From assembly GCA_030848705.1 (NCBI GenBank), contig CM061242.1:128722757-128786756 (forward strand): a stretch of 64,000 nucleotides of DNA. Direction: 5' to 3'. The translations under genes were made by a program, and so were the position numbers. Source of the DNA: Heracleum sosnowskyi (Eukaryota > Streptophyta > Magnoliopsida > Apiales > Apiaceae). Under the pieces are notes generated by a model that was given only the letters and a program-made list of their open reading frames with translations, did not search any database and was not told the origin of the DNA. The first letter of the stretch is position 1. Each line of letters opens with the position of its first letter. Of this stretch, positions 9,696 through 21,234 are shown piece after piece.

Positions 9696-10109
9696 TGTTG
9701 GGGGCCCAACAGAGATCGGGCCGAATAGTGATTGGGCCGAGAAGTAATTGGGCCGAACGGTCACAACCCACTTCTTCGTCTAGGTCCGTTGGATCTGACC
9801 GTTGCTTGACCGAGTCGCCCGACTATTCAGGCGTAAGAACAGGACCACGCACGTGGCTGTTGCTCCCGAACAATCCGGGCGAACGGTTACCAGAGGGCCT
9901 ATAAAAGCACCTGACAGGTTTGAATGAAGGGATAATACTCATTTTTACGCTCACAAATACTTACACGTTCATTTAAACCTAATTGGAACCTCTAATTTAT
10001 TCTCACACCGGAGGTGAATCGGGGGCCCAATCCCTCGCATTCTTCTCTTTTGACAGGTCGCCCCGAAGAGCTTCCTGGAGTGCAACCCGACAGAAAACTG
10101 GTTCCAACA
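9696..10109 (+). repeat. 3' LTR of element 1
   Basis: 414 bp, same length as the 5' LTR, with four A/G differences, three of them within about 12 bp near the downstream end. TATA motif at 9900-9906. Confidence 0.96.
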
Positions 10110-10114
10110 GAAAG
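10110..10114. repeat. Target site duplication GAAAG, right copy
   Basis: Exact match to 290-294, directly after the terminal CA of the 3' LTR. Confidence 0.95.
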
Positions 10115-10769
10115 TATAAACTTTGTGGGGTTGAGATTAAGTCTCAATTCTTATTCTAATAGGGGGTCTCATTTGAGAACTTGCCTATATATATATATAT
10201 ATATATTACATATATATATTTTAAACGGTTGATGTATATAAACTTGAGATGTGTATGTGATTTCACTAAACTTGGGGTAATATTCTTATTAATTCAAATA
10301 TTATATATGATCGAATTTGTTATTCTTTTTAGACATATTGTAACAAATTTTATTTGATTTTATGTCACTTTTACTTGCTATTATTTATTATAGTATTACA
10401 ATGTTTCACTTACATAATAATCGGAAGCAAGTTTATATACAATATAATTACATTGTAGACTCTTCTCAATACAAAAACTATTTACGTTGTTCATGATACT
10501 GCTCAATGAGTAGATCAGGAATATAAGTAGGCTAACAAATTGACTCAAGAAAACAAACACATTTCAATGACGAACTATTTTAGTACAAGATTATGGATTA
10601 AGATTAGTCAATTATGGATCAAGTCCACGATGACGCATTATATCCTAATACATAATTTAGGTAAAGGAGTTTCGTGGTAAAATTTGGCATGATCCTCACG
10701 TGAATTCCATAATTTAAGGAAAATGTAAAAAAATTCTTATAAAATACTCTCACATGTGTCTCACATGTG
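10115..10769. other. Spacer between Gypsy elements 1 and 2
   Basis: AT-rich DNA with a (TA)n microsatellite at about 10182-10222. I see no coding exon or RNA gene. The two Gypsy elements are adjacent insertions here, not nested. Confidence 0.6.
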
Positions 10770-10774
10770 ATACT
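10770..10774. repeat. Target site duplication ATACT, left copy
   Basis: ATACT precedes the 5' LTR of element 2 and recurs at 21230-21234 after its 3' LTR. Confidence 0.95.
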
Positions 10775-11280
10775 TGATATGGATATAAAAGTAATTATAG
10801 AAATATAATTGACTGTCCAATGGAAAGGCTCGATATTTAATGCCCAAATTCCTGATTATTTATTAATTTCGTAATTAATAAATAAGGAAAATATACAGCT
10901 CATGAAAAGAGCCCAAATTATAGAAAATTGGTCAAAGAAGCATCCAGAATCCAAATTAAAGTCAATTAATGAGTCATAGCCTTTATCGACAAGGAAAAGA
11001 CTTATCCTTCAAGCAATACAATGATTATCCAATTTCAAAAAGGAGACTTATTCGCTAAGACTCCTAAACATACCATAAATACTAGGCTCCAGACGCCTAT
11101 ATAAGGTCCCTGATCCTACAATCAGAACTACGTCTTTGGCTTGATTCTCAATAATGATTTGAGATACGTAGGCATCTTGTGAGGACCGATCTAGTCTCGA
11201 AACACAAGTGCAGCCATTAAAGCTCGAAGCTCACCAAACCTTAGCATTAATTACACAAGTACGTTTTTTGATCCACAACA
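10775..11280 (+). repeat. 5' LTR of element 2
   Basis: 506 bp, starts TGATATGG and ends CCACAACA. It carries a TATA box at 11098-11104. Compared with the 3' LTR it has about eight substitutions and two extra bases. Confidence 0.95.
11098..11104 (+). promoter_or_regulatory. TATA box in 5' LTR of element 2
   Basis: TATATAA about 324 bp into the LTR, followed by a leader of about 175 bp to the LTR end. The equivalent in the 3' LTR is at 21047-21053. Confidence 0.65.
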
Positions 11281-11282
11281 TT

Positions 11283-11299
11283 TGGCGCCGTCTGTGGGA
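11283..11299 (+). other. Primer binding site of element 2
   Basis: TGGCGCCGTCTGTGGGA, two bases after the LTR end and identical to the site in element 1, although the LTRs are unrelated. Confidence 0.75.
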
Positions 11300-11313
11300 C
11301 GACAACATCAACC

Positions 11314-14300
11314 ATGGCAAACACACGAAGAACAACTCGCGATACTTCAGTTTCTGAGGAGCTTCCTATCACCTCCGGGACTGATACTCATGGAAGTCAA
11401 CCACCGCCAACAACTGGCACTGAAGGGACGAATATCCCCACTAACACTCAAGGACAGGAAGTCCCAATTACTGCTGAAGGGACGAATCCCCTACAAATTG
11501 TTATTCATGGACAAAATCCACCTGAAACCACTCTCCAGCAAACAGTTGTAACCACTCCGTTGCTTGCAAACGCACCGCGTGGTCTTCAACTTCACACCAC
11601 AGATCTCCCCCAATATGTTACTCAAACTCTGGGCATGCCAACCTACGGTATGCCTCCTCGACCCCCGGTGGGCAGCAGTGGGACGAATCCCATCTATCAT
11701 GAAGCCTATGTGCCCCCTTACATTCGAGGTCTGGGACCCCAAAATCAACAAACTAGACAAACCCCTTTCCTGGACTATTCTGGTCCCTATACCGAGGATG
11801 AAAATTACTCAACAGGAGATGAGAGGGATGTTGCCCCAAGAAGGAGACGTTCTTCCCAAACCAATAGGGAACGACCCCAAACTACTAGGGAGAAACTAGC
11901 GGCCCATGAAGCCGAGACTGCAAGGCTCAAGAAGCTACTGGCTGAAGAAGAAGCCGCAAGGACACAAAACCAAGGAACGGGAGGAGTCCCGATAATCAAC
12001 TTAGACCCAACGCCAAGAAGGACTAAGAGGGCTGAAGCCCCAAGGGGTGATCCAAGTGTTTTGTTGCCCCTAGGAGATCCTGACGATCCTACACCACCCT
12101 TCACTCAAGACATCATGAAAGCTACTATATCCAGAAAATTCAAGATGCCAACAATCAAGGCTTACGATGGAACGGGAGATCCCGCAAATCATGTAAGGAC
12201 TTTCTCCAATGCACTGCTGTTGCAGCCAACCAATGATGCGGTCAAGTGTAGGGCGTTTCCACAAACCTTGGCAGGCATGGCCCAACGCTGGTACAGCCGT
12301 CTTCCTCCCAACCCAATTGGTTCTTTCAAAGAACTAAGTAAAGCTTTCATTAATCAATTCATTAGTGGAAGGGTGCATGAGAAAAGTTCTGCATCACTCA
12401 TGGCAATCCGGCAAGGACAGAATGAGGCCCTAAGGGACTACATCAATCGATTCACTCGGGAGGCTTTGAAGGTCCCGGACTTAGAGGACAGAGTGGCTAT
12501 GATAGCCCTGCAACAAGGAACTACTGATGACCACTTTAAGAGGTCGTTAGCTAAACATCCACCCGAGAGCATGCTGAAACTCCAAGACAGAGCCGGAAAG
12601 TATATCAAGGCTGAAGAGAGCATGAGAAAGTATGAACCCCCTGCTAGTGGTAGTGGAAACTCAAAGAAAAGAAAAGAAACTCAGGAGTATGACGTCAAGG
12701 AAAAGTTTCCCAGAACGTCAAAAGACTCTGATTCTCCACCCAAGAGAAACAATTTTGGGCCAAAGTTTACAGAATATGCAAGATTGAATACTCCCAGGAG
12801 TCAAATTCTGATGGAGATAGCCAAGGAAGAAGATCTCAAATGGCCAAAGCCAATGAGGGCTGACCTGTCCAAGCGGAACCAAAATCAATTTTGTCGGTTC
12901 CACAAAGAAGTTGGTCATAACACCGACGATTGTAGGCAACTGAAAGATGAAATTGAGTTTCTGATACGAAGGGGAAAACTCAGCAAGTTCACCAAAGATG
13001 GAAACCAAGGAAGTCAAAGGGGGAACTATGAAAGAAAGAATTATGACAGAAGGGACAACGATCAAGATCGAAATCCCAAGCCCCGAGGGCCAGTCATCAA
13101 CATGATATTTGGAGGACCAACTGTTGTTGGGTCCTCCCGAAACTCAAGAAAGGCTTATGCTCGAGAAGTAATGACCGTGGTTGGAGAAGCACCGAAGCGT
13201 GCACGAACAGAAGTATCAATAAGTTTTGATGATTCTGACTTGGAAGGGGTGAATTTCCCCCACGATGATCCTCTTGTTATAGTACCTGTGATAGGCAACT
13301 CCGAAACAAAGAGAGTTTTAGTTGACAATGGAGCCTCAGTGGACATCCTGTTCCACGATGCTTTTATCAAAATGGGTTACACAGATTCTCAGTTGACACC
13401 CTCGAATATGCCCATATATTGGTTTAATGGAGTGGAATCAAAGGTGGAAGGCACTATCCAACTCCCAATGACCATGGGGCAAGGAATGAATACATCCACT
13501 CAGATGCTGAACTTCATAGTTATAAAGGCAACCTCAACCTACAATGCGATCCTCGGAAGGACGGGTCTTCATGCGTTTAAGGCTGTTGCCTCATCTTACC
13601 ATCTGAAACTCAAATTCCCCACGAGGAATGGGATTGGTGAAGAACGGGGAGACCAAAAGATGGCTAGAAGCTGTTATGTAGCCGCGTTGAGGCCTGATGG
13701 AATTGGGGGGCAGGTTCTCCCCATTGAAGACATGGACACTAGTGACAATGAGGACCGAAGAGGGAAACCAGCTAAAGATTTAATCCCAATTCCCTTAGTC
13801 TCGGGTGAACCAGAGAAGGTGACTTATGTTGGGGCGCTACTGCCCGAGCCATTGAAAAGAAAACTCACATATTTTCTTCAAGAGAACAATGACGTTTTTG
13901 CTTGGACAGCGGCCGACATGACAGGGATTGATCCCCAATTGATATCTCAAAAGTTGAATGTGGATCCAGAAAGGAAGACAGTGAAGCAAAAGAAAAGAAA
14001 TTTTGCTCCAGAGAGGCTTGAAGCCATTAAGCAAGAAGTGAATAATCTTTTGGAAGCTGGGTTCATTGAGGAAATCCAATTCCCAGAATGGTTAGCTAAC
14101 CCCGTAATGGTCAAAAAAGCTAATGGGAAGTGGAGAATGTGCGTCAACTTCACCGACTTGAATGATGCATGTCCTAAGGATTGTTTTCCCTTGCCAAGGA
14201 TTGATGCCCTAATAGATGCCACTGCTGGGCATGAGATGCTAAGTTTCATGGATGGCTTCAGTGGATATAATCAAATCAAGATGCACAAAGATGATATCGC

Positions 14301-17016
14301 CAAAGTATCGTTCATCACTGACTTTGGTGTCTTTTGTTTCTTAGTCATGGCTTTTAGGATTAAGAATGCAGGAGCAACCTATCAAAGGTTGGTGAACAAA
14401 ATCTTTGAGCACCTAATTGGAAAAACCATGGAGGTCTACGTAGATGACATGTTAGTCAAAAGCCTCGATAAGGCCGATCACATTGAGCACCTCCGAGAGA
14501 CATTCGAAGTGCTGAGGCACCATAACATGATGTTGAATCCAGCTAAGTGTGCCTTTGGTGTAGGCTCGGGAAAGTTTTTAGGCCTGATGGTTTTCAAGAG
14601 AGGAATTGAGGCTAATCCCGACAAAATCAAAGCGATTCTAGACATGGAACCACCAAGGACTGTCAAAGAAGTCCAAAAACTCACGGGAAGAGTGGCAACA
14701 TTGGGAAGATTCATCTCCAAGTCAGGTGAGAAGTGTTTACCCTTCTTCAAAGCACTCAAAAACGTGAAAAATTTTGAATGGACATCGGAGAGCCAAGAGG
14801 CCTTTGAGGCCCTGAAGAAATACATGGTTGAGGCACCACTGTTGGCTAAGCCCAAGCCTGGAGAAACTCTCTATTTGTATCTAGCGGTTTCTAACACAGC
14901 CCTTGGGGCCGTTTTGGTAAAAGAAGAGTTGAAGGTTCAGAAACCCATCTACTATGTGAGCAAGATTCTGCATGGGGCAGAAATAAACTACTCAATGATT
15001 GAGAAATTTGCCTTAGCCTTGATAATGGCCTCAAGAAAGCTACGCCCTTACTTCCAGGCTCACAAGATAGAGGTCTTGACTGATCAACCTCTGAGAAACA
15101 TCTTGCATAGTCCTCAAGTTAGTGGAAAATTGATTAAATGGGCCATTGAACTAGGGGAATTTGACATCAAATACAAGCCTCGAACGGCCATAAAAGCACA
15201 AGCACTTGCTGACTTCATGGTTGAATGCACCATTGACAACCAAGAAGTCGGGGGGCAGGAAGTGACAATGGAAGACAAGGAAGTTGAAGAAATAATCTCC
15301 AAAGAATGTTGGGTGCTCTATTTTGATGGAGCATCAAAAACAAAATCAAGTGGAGCCGGTTTGGTGCTACAAAGTCCCGATGGATTTCTCATAGAGTACG
15401 CACTAAAACTGGACTTCCCAACGACAAACAACGAAGCTGAGTATGAAGCTCTGATAGATGGCTTAGGGCTGGCTGGAGCCTTGAGGGTCAAAACTCTGAA
15501 AGTATGTGGAGACTCGAGGATAGTGGTTTCCGAAGTAAATGGGGAGTTTGAAGCTAGAGATGAAATCATGGCCAAGTACTTAAAACTTGTTAAGGCCATC
15601 ATGACTCAGTTTGATGAATGCTATGTGGAGCACATTCCAAGGGAAGAAAACATGAAGGCTGATGCCTTGTCTAAGTTTGCTTCTTCCGAGATTGAAAACT
15701 ATGCAGGGAGTGTATACTTCCAAGTCTTGAGGACGCCAAGCATCAATGGAAAGTTGGTAGCACCCATTGATGTTGCTAGTTGTTGGATTGATCCCATCAA
15801 AGCTCATCTGGAAACTGGGTGCCTACCCAACGACACTTCAGAAGCACGAAAGCTATATGTGAGAGCACTAAGGTATGCCCTGATTGAGGGAATCCTATAC
15901 AAAAAGTCTTTCATCATTCCTTATCTGAAATGTTTGAGACCCCAAGAGTCAGAATTGGCCTTAAAGGAAGTACATGAAGGAATCTGTGGGCAACACTTGG
16001 GGGGCAGAGCCCTTGCACATAAAGTCACCCGTCTAGGTTTCTATTGGCCAAGCATGCTTGCTGATACTAAAAGCTATGTAAGAAAGTGTGAACGGTGCCA
16101 GAAACATGCACCATTGGTTAGACAACCACCAGAGATGATGACATCCATTAACTCTCATATCCCTTTTGCTATGTGGGGAATGGATATACTTGGGCCATTT
16201 CCAATGGCAAGTGCTCAAAGAAAGTTCTTGATAGTAGCAATCGACTACTTCACCAAATGGATTGAGGCTAAATCATTAGCCAAGATAACCACCAAGCAAG
16301 TGATGCACTTCTTCTGGGAAAATGTGATATGCAGGTATGGAATTCCATGAGTCCTGGTTACGGACAATGGAACTCAATTCAACAATGACGAGTTCAAGAA
16401 ATATTGTGATGAGAATGATATCAAGTTGCGCTTCACTTCTGTTGCCCATCCTCAAGCAAATGGGCAAGCTGAAGTTGCAAATCGAATTATCCTAGATGGA
16501 CTGAAGAAAAGAGTTGAACGCTCCAGAAATACTTGGGTAGATGAATTGCTCCCCATACTATGGGCATATCGTACTACTTGTAAAGTCACCACTGGAGCTA
16601 CCCCCTTCTTGCTGGCATATGGGGCAGAGGCAGTGGTTCCAGTGGAGATTACTCACACGTCTCCAAGAGTTGAAGCTTATGAACCAGAAACAAATGAAGA
16701 AGGCTTGAGGCTGGCTTTAGATCTAATTGACGAAGTTAGAGATGAGGCAAACGCCAAGATAGTTGAACATCAAAAGAAAGCGTCTTTTTACTATAACCTA
16801 AGGGTTAAAGAAAGGTTCTTTCGTCAAGGAGATTTAGTTCTCAGGAAGATTGAGGCATCCGGAGTTGGACAAAAAGGCAAGCTAGCCCCAAATTGGGAAG
16901 GACCATATCGCGTCAAGAACGTATTTGGTCGAGGCTCGTACAAGCTAGAAACCCTTGAAGGGCATGAGGTGCCAAGGACTTGGCATGCCTCTAATTTGAA
17001 AGTTTATTATGTTTAA
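11314..17016 (+). pseudogene. Gag-pol polyprotein of element 2, one nonsense codon in integrase
   Basis: A single frame runs from ATG 11314 to TAA 17014-17016, broken only by TGA at 16348-16350 (1,678 residues before it, an open stretch with ATG 16426 after it). Gag is Pro/Thr-rich at the N terminus; the gag domain is near residues 275-400. The knuckle variant C-x2-H-x4-H-x4-C is at 527, 530, 535, 540. The protease site reads Asp-Asn-Gly-Ala-Ser at 671-675. RT has YVDD at 1042-1045, but the usual MPFGLKN is MAFRIKN here, which may impair the enzyme. The first RNase H lacks its first Asp; the archaeal-type RNase H starts at YFDGAS. The integrase has HHCC and MDILG, and the stop falls just before TDNGTQF. 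The stop context (CCA TGA) suits loss of a CGA Arg codon by C-to-T change, which is an inference. Confidence 0.9.
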
Positions 17017-17336
17017 GGTGTTTCCCGAGTGGATTCACTACTAGAAATAAGGTTCGACGAAACCAATCCAAGTTTTTAAACTTAAGTATTATGTAAGGGT
17101 TGATCCCATTTTCAAGTTATGAATAAATTCAGCATTTTTCATGTTTTAAAGCTTATCTACTGTGAGTGTTGACAAACATTCAAGAAGCAAGAAAAACAAC
17201 ACAAGCCATGAATGGCCACAAGATATAAATAAAAACTTAGATAAGAGTTAAGTTAAGCCCGTAGGCCAAAAGTACATCAATACTATTACAAGCCAAGAAA
17301 GGCCATAAATAAGAACTACAAAAGAAACTACATCAT
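17017..17336. other. Spacer between pol and antisense gene of element 2
   Basis: About 320 bp between two convergent reading frames, probably holding the 3' ends of both transcripts. No repeat block comparable to element 1 is present. Confidence 0.5.
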
Positions 17337-19170
17337 CTAAGCAGCCTTGTCTACGGCTTCCTCCTCCTCCTCTTCCTCTCCAGAGTGAGTGGCAACATCA
17401 TCAGCCCCGACTGTCTGACCAGGAGGAGAAGTGTGATCCAGGTCTAAGATCCTGTCATCCTCCTCCATCTCTTCCTCTCCAGCCAAAACCAACTCCAAAG
17501 GAGTAGGAGGGTAAGGGGTAGGAAAATCAGAAATGGTGAGAGATCCAGGCATCTTCTCCAAGACAGCAGAAAGAGCGTCATCCCATCCCTTAGTATACTG
17601 AACTGGGAAGAGGAGCTCGTCATGCTTATCAATCAAGTCCTCGTACTCCTTAGAGTCGAGATACTCGTCGATAAAATCATCCTTGGCCTTCCTCAAAGAC
17701 ACCAGCTCAGCCTGGGAGTCAGCCAACTCCTTCTCCTTCCTAGCCAAGGTGGCCTTCACTGAAGCCATTTCCTCCTGGGACTTCTCAAACTTGCCTTGGT
17801 TGGCCTCAGAAGATGAGCGCCAAGACTTAGCTTGAAAGAGAGCCCCTTGGTAGTTGGCATTAAGCTGCAAGCAAGTTATAAGTCAAATACTTAAACTTGA
17901 AATACATTAAAGACTACAAAGAAAAGAAGGAGAAAAATACTTACAGCAGCCATAGCTTGGGATCCAGCATGCTCCACCCCTTCAATGGTGGAGTTGGAGA
18001 CAAAATCCTTGTAGTCACAAGGAGTCAGAGAGTGATAAGACCACTCCACAGCATGCTTGGACACTCCCACCACAGTGTCCTTCTTCCTAAGACCCCGGTT
18101 GGGGCGCCAAACTGAGCTTTTAGCCGAGGCAGGGCCCTCAGCATCCTCAGTAAGGTCCACATGGGGCCTTATAAAAGCAGTAGCACTGGAAGCACGAGGG
18201 TCCTTCCCTGCCAAACGTGCCCTCTTCATCCTTGATGTCTCCCCATCTTCAGGCTCGTTGGTCTTATTAATAAAGACCGCAGCTGTAAAGAAACACAAGG
18301 AAAGAAACAATTGGTATAAGACAATCTCAAATAAACAAAGGAAAATATGAGATGAGAATTACCCTTATCAGAAACATTTGAAAGTCCCAAGGACTTAATC
18401 TGGAACTCATCCAGGAGCACCCAAGCCATTGTGGCATAGTTATCCTTTGTAAGCTCAGCATATGCATGGGCCTCTTCATCATTCAGGATGATGTCACTAG
18501 GGCTACCATCTGAAACCCTACTAAACGAGCTACGGAAAAGGGAGCCCCAATCCCCTCCTTCCCAAATCAAGTACATAAACTCTTCCTTCCATTTGAGGTT
18601 ATTGTCAGGAATGGATTTGGGGTGAAATATTGGAGGAGTGGAAGGTCGATGGTTGATATAAACCCAACCCAAAGAAAGGGCTGAGCTATTCTTAAACTGA
18701 AAAATTCTTCTAAATAAAGCTACTGACAAAGGAAATTTGTTCTTCAAACAAAGAACAATAAAACATATAATGATTCTCCAGGCGTTTGGCGGGAGTTGGC
18801 AAGGATTAATCCCAACATCAGCCAAAATCCTGGGAATGAACTCATGAAAGGGAAACCTGAGTCCTGCGACAATGGCATCCTTATAAATGCAGAGTGCATC
18901 AGGATGCCAATGTCAAGAACGGTCCCCTGGGCCAGCTGGGACTAATCTATAGGGGGACTTAATCATATACATTTTGTTATAGTCCCTAATTAAGTCGATT
19001 TCATGAAACTTATTACTACAGTCAAAAGAATCTAAGTGGGACACAGAGGGATATTCATCACTACGTTCTAAAATCATATCTTGAAGTGACATATGAGAAG
19101 AACGAATGATGATACCTCTCTTAGAATCTTTGTTCATTCTTTGAAGGCGTTGAGCAGCTTTGTCAGACAT
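17337..19170 (-). pseudogene. Antisense spliced gene of element 2 (Transposase_28-like), one internal stop
   Basis: Exons run from ATG 19170 to 18363, 18282 to 17945 and 17864 to 17337. Junctions are GATAAGG|GTAATT to TTTACAG| (phase 1) and GCTGCT|GTAAGTA to CTTGCAG| (phase 0), the same phases as in element 1. Together they give 558 codons. Exon 1 has a classic Transposase_28-like stretch (AGLRFPFHEFIPRILADVG, then LPPNAWRIIICFIVLC). TGA at 18915-18913 interrupts exon 1 about 85 residues from the start, in the same frame. Exon 2 is a charged linker with basic patches. Exon 3 is a coiled coil with an acidic Glu-rich tail. The function of the family is unknown. Retention of clean splice sites suggests that the stop is a recent loss. 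Confidence 0.75.
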
Positions 19171-19458
19171 CTTCAAATCTTCAAACGTTCAAGAGAAATC
19201 CCCAGAAAAATCTTCAAAACTTCAAAGAAATTCCCAGGAAATCTTCAAAGAAACCCAGAAATCTTCAAGGGATGAAGGTGAAAACCCAGAAATCTACAAG
19301 GGATGAAGATTGATCCCAGAAAAACAAGAGCACCACCGTGAAAAACTCGTCGGGAATCGCCTTACCGCGGAATAAAAGAGAGAAAAACTAAAGATACTAG
19401 AGAGAAATTTTCGGAAAGAAAGAAGTATGAAGTGAGAGTGAAATGAGAAATCTCACTC

Positions 19459-19465
19459 TTTTATA
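19459..19465 (-). promoter_or_regulatory. Candidate TATA box for the element 2 antisense gene
   Basis: Minus-strand TATAAAA about 290 bp upstream of the antisense ATG. It is followed downstream by a pyrimidine-rich leader with TTTCTCTC tracts, typical of plant 5' untranslated regions. It lies outside the LTRs. Confidence 0.5.
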
Positions 19466-19689
19466 ATGAAAATGACTGGAAGCTCAACCGGTTAAGGGAT
19501 GGCAACCGTCTATAGCCAGTAAGGCCCATAAATCCATTTATGGATTACAAAGGCAAAAACCCAAATAAATTAAGTCTTAGGCAAAATCGAAGCCCAAATC
19601 AAATAAGGCCCGTAAAGGCCCAAGGCTGGAAAGATTTAAGTCCAAATTAAAATTGGACTATTTAAAGCCCAAAAATAATAAAGCCTGGA

Positions 19690-20640
19690 ATAAAACCAAG
19701 GCAAAAACAAAAGACCGAGGTCGAAATGACCCTAAGACAAAGTCGTTCGTCCAAGGTCGAATATACAAGGGGAATCGAGGTCATATTCATCGACCTCACT
19801 CCCAAACTAAGAGGAAAAATTAAAGATTTAAGGTCGAAAAGACCCTAAATCGAGGTCGAGAGACCCAAGTCGAAAACACACACGAAATTGAGATCGTGTC
19901 CATCGACTTCGCACCAAAAAGCAAGTCAAAAAATTGAAGAATCGAGATCGAAAAGACCCTAGATCGAAGTCGATTGACTGAGATCGAAAATACACTAAAA
20001 TCGAATTCGTACTTCACGACCTCACATTAAAATGAGGTCGAAAGACAAAAGAAAACGAGGTCGAAAATGACCCAAGAACTAAAGTCTACGTTGACCTAGA
20101 AAAACGAGGTCGAAGAGACGCGAGGATGAGATCGAGCAAACGAGATCGAAAATATATGGGAAATCGAGGTCGAAACATACGACCTCGTACCAAAATAAAA
20201 CCAGGATAACTAAGAAATGCTGGTCGAAAACACATAGAATCGAAGTCGACACTTTGAGGTCAAAATTGACCTATGATTTGAGGTCGAAACAAATGACCTC
20301 GTACCAAAATCGAGGTCGAAGGAAGACTGATCGAGATCGACATACTGAGGTCGAAAACGGCCTATGAATTGAAGTCGACAAATTGAGGTCGAAATTACAT
20401 TGTTTCCAGGTCGAACAAGTGAGGTCGAAAAAGACCTGGGATTCCTGGTCAACAGCTTCGACCTCACAGCTGTTCGAGGTCGAATTCCAGGTCGAATTTA
20501 TACTGAATTCCTGGTCGAATTTATACTGAATTCCTGGTCGAATTCCTGGTCGAATTTATACTGAATTCCTGGTCGAATTCCTGGTCGAATTTATACTGAA
20601 TTTCTGGTCGAAAATGACCTAATTTGAGGTCAAAAATACC
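19690..20640. repeat. Array of dispersed AGGTCGA motifs, many as GGTC-spacer-GACC palindromes
   Basis: Within element 2, upstream of the antisense gene, AGGTCGA recurs roughly sixteen times on the plus strand, and many copies read GGTCGAAAATGACC or close variants, so each can form a small stem. From 20483 to 20606 a simpler tandem array alternates a 23-bp unit (CTGGTCGAATTTATACTGAA and three more bases) with a 12-bp short form. No reading frame explains it. Confidence 0.8.
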
Positions 20641-20710
20641 CTAAAAAATAGAAAATTTTGGGGAAAAACACGCTATAACTTCTACGAAAACCCCGAGGAG
20701 ATTTTCCCAG

Positions 20711-20725
20711 AAGTTGGGGGGCAAA
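20711..20725 (+). other. Polypurine tract of element 2
   Basis: AAGTTGGGGGGCAAA directly precedes the 3' LTR, the expected position for the plus-strand primer. Confidence 0.75.
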
Positions 20726-21229
20726 TGATATGGATATAAAAGTAATTATAGAAATATAATTGACTGTCCAATGGAAAGGCTCGATATTTAATGCCCAAAT
20801 TCCTGATTATTTATTAATTTCGTAATTAATAAATAAGGAAAATATACAACTCATGAAAAGAGCCCAAATTATAGAAAATTGGTCAAAGAAGGATCCAGAA
20901 TCCCAATTAAAGGCAATTAATGAGTCATAGCCTTTATCGACAAGGAAAAGACTTATCCTGCAAGCAATACAATGATTATCCAATATCAAAAAAGACTTAT
21001 TCGCTAAGACTCCTAAACATACCATAAATACTAGGCTCCAGACGCCTATATAAGGTCCCTGATCCTACAATCAGAACTACGTCTTTGGCTTGATTCTCAA
21101 TAACGATTTGAGATACGTAGGCATCTTGTGAGGACCGATCTAGTCTCGAAACACAAGTGCAGCCATTAAATCTCGAAGCTCACCAAACCTTAGCATTAAT
21201 TACACAAGTACGTTTTTTGATCCACAACA
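20726..21229 (+). repeat. 3' LTR of element 2
   Basis: 504 bp, TGATAT...CACAACA, followed by TSD ATACT at 21230-21234. TATA box at 21047-21053. Confidence 0.95.
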
Positions 21230-21234
21230 ATACT

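Larger units (their letters stand above)
295..10109 (+). mobile_element. Full-length Ty3/Gypsy retrotransposon, Tat lineage (Retand-like), element 1
   Basis: A 9,815-bp element with 414-bp LTRs, a 5-bp TSD, a PBS two bases after the 5' LTR, and gag-protease-RT-RNase H-integrase on the plus strand. No chromodomain follows the integrase. A second, archaeal-type RNase H domain lies between the usual RNase H and the integrase, which is the known hallmark of the Tat lineage. About 3.4 kb lies between pol and the 3' LTR; it holds a tandem-repeat block and a spliced gene on the opposite strand, as described for Retand-type elements. The LTRs differ at only four positions, so the insertion is young. 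The one obvious lesion is a stop codon at 2782-2784. Confidence 0.93.
10775..21229 (+). mobile_element. Full-length Ty3/Gypsy retrotransposon, Tat lineage (Retand-like), element 2
   Basis: A 10,455-bp element with LTRs of 506 and 504 bp, a 5-bp TSD, the same PBS as element 1, one long gag-pol frame on the plus strand and a three-exon gene on the minus strand. The LTRs differ by about eight substitutions and one 2-bp indel (about 98.4% identity), so it is somewhat older than element 1. It has a stop in the integrase, a stop in the antisense gene and altered residues in a conserved RT motif, so it is probably not autonomous now. Its sequence has diverged far from element 1, so the two represent different families of one lineage. 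Confidence 0.93.

Noticed and set aside
17038..17060. CACTACTAGAAATAAG inside element 2, like the CACTA end at 22048
   Set aside because: No partner inverted terminus and no flanking 3-bp duplication found nearby; a lone match is too weak.
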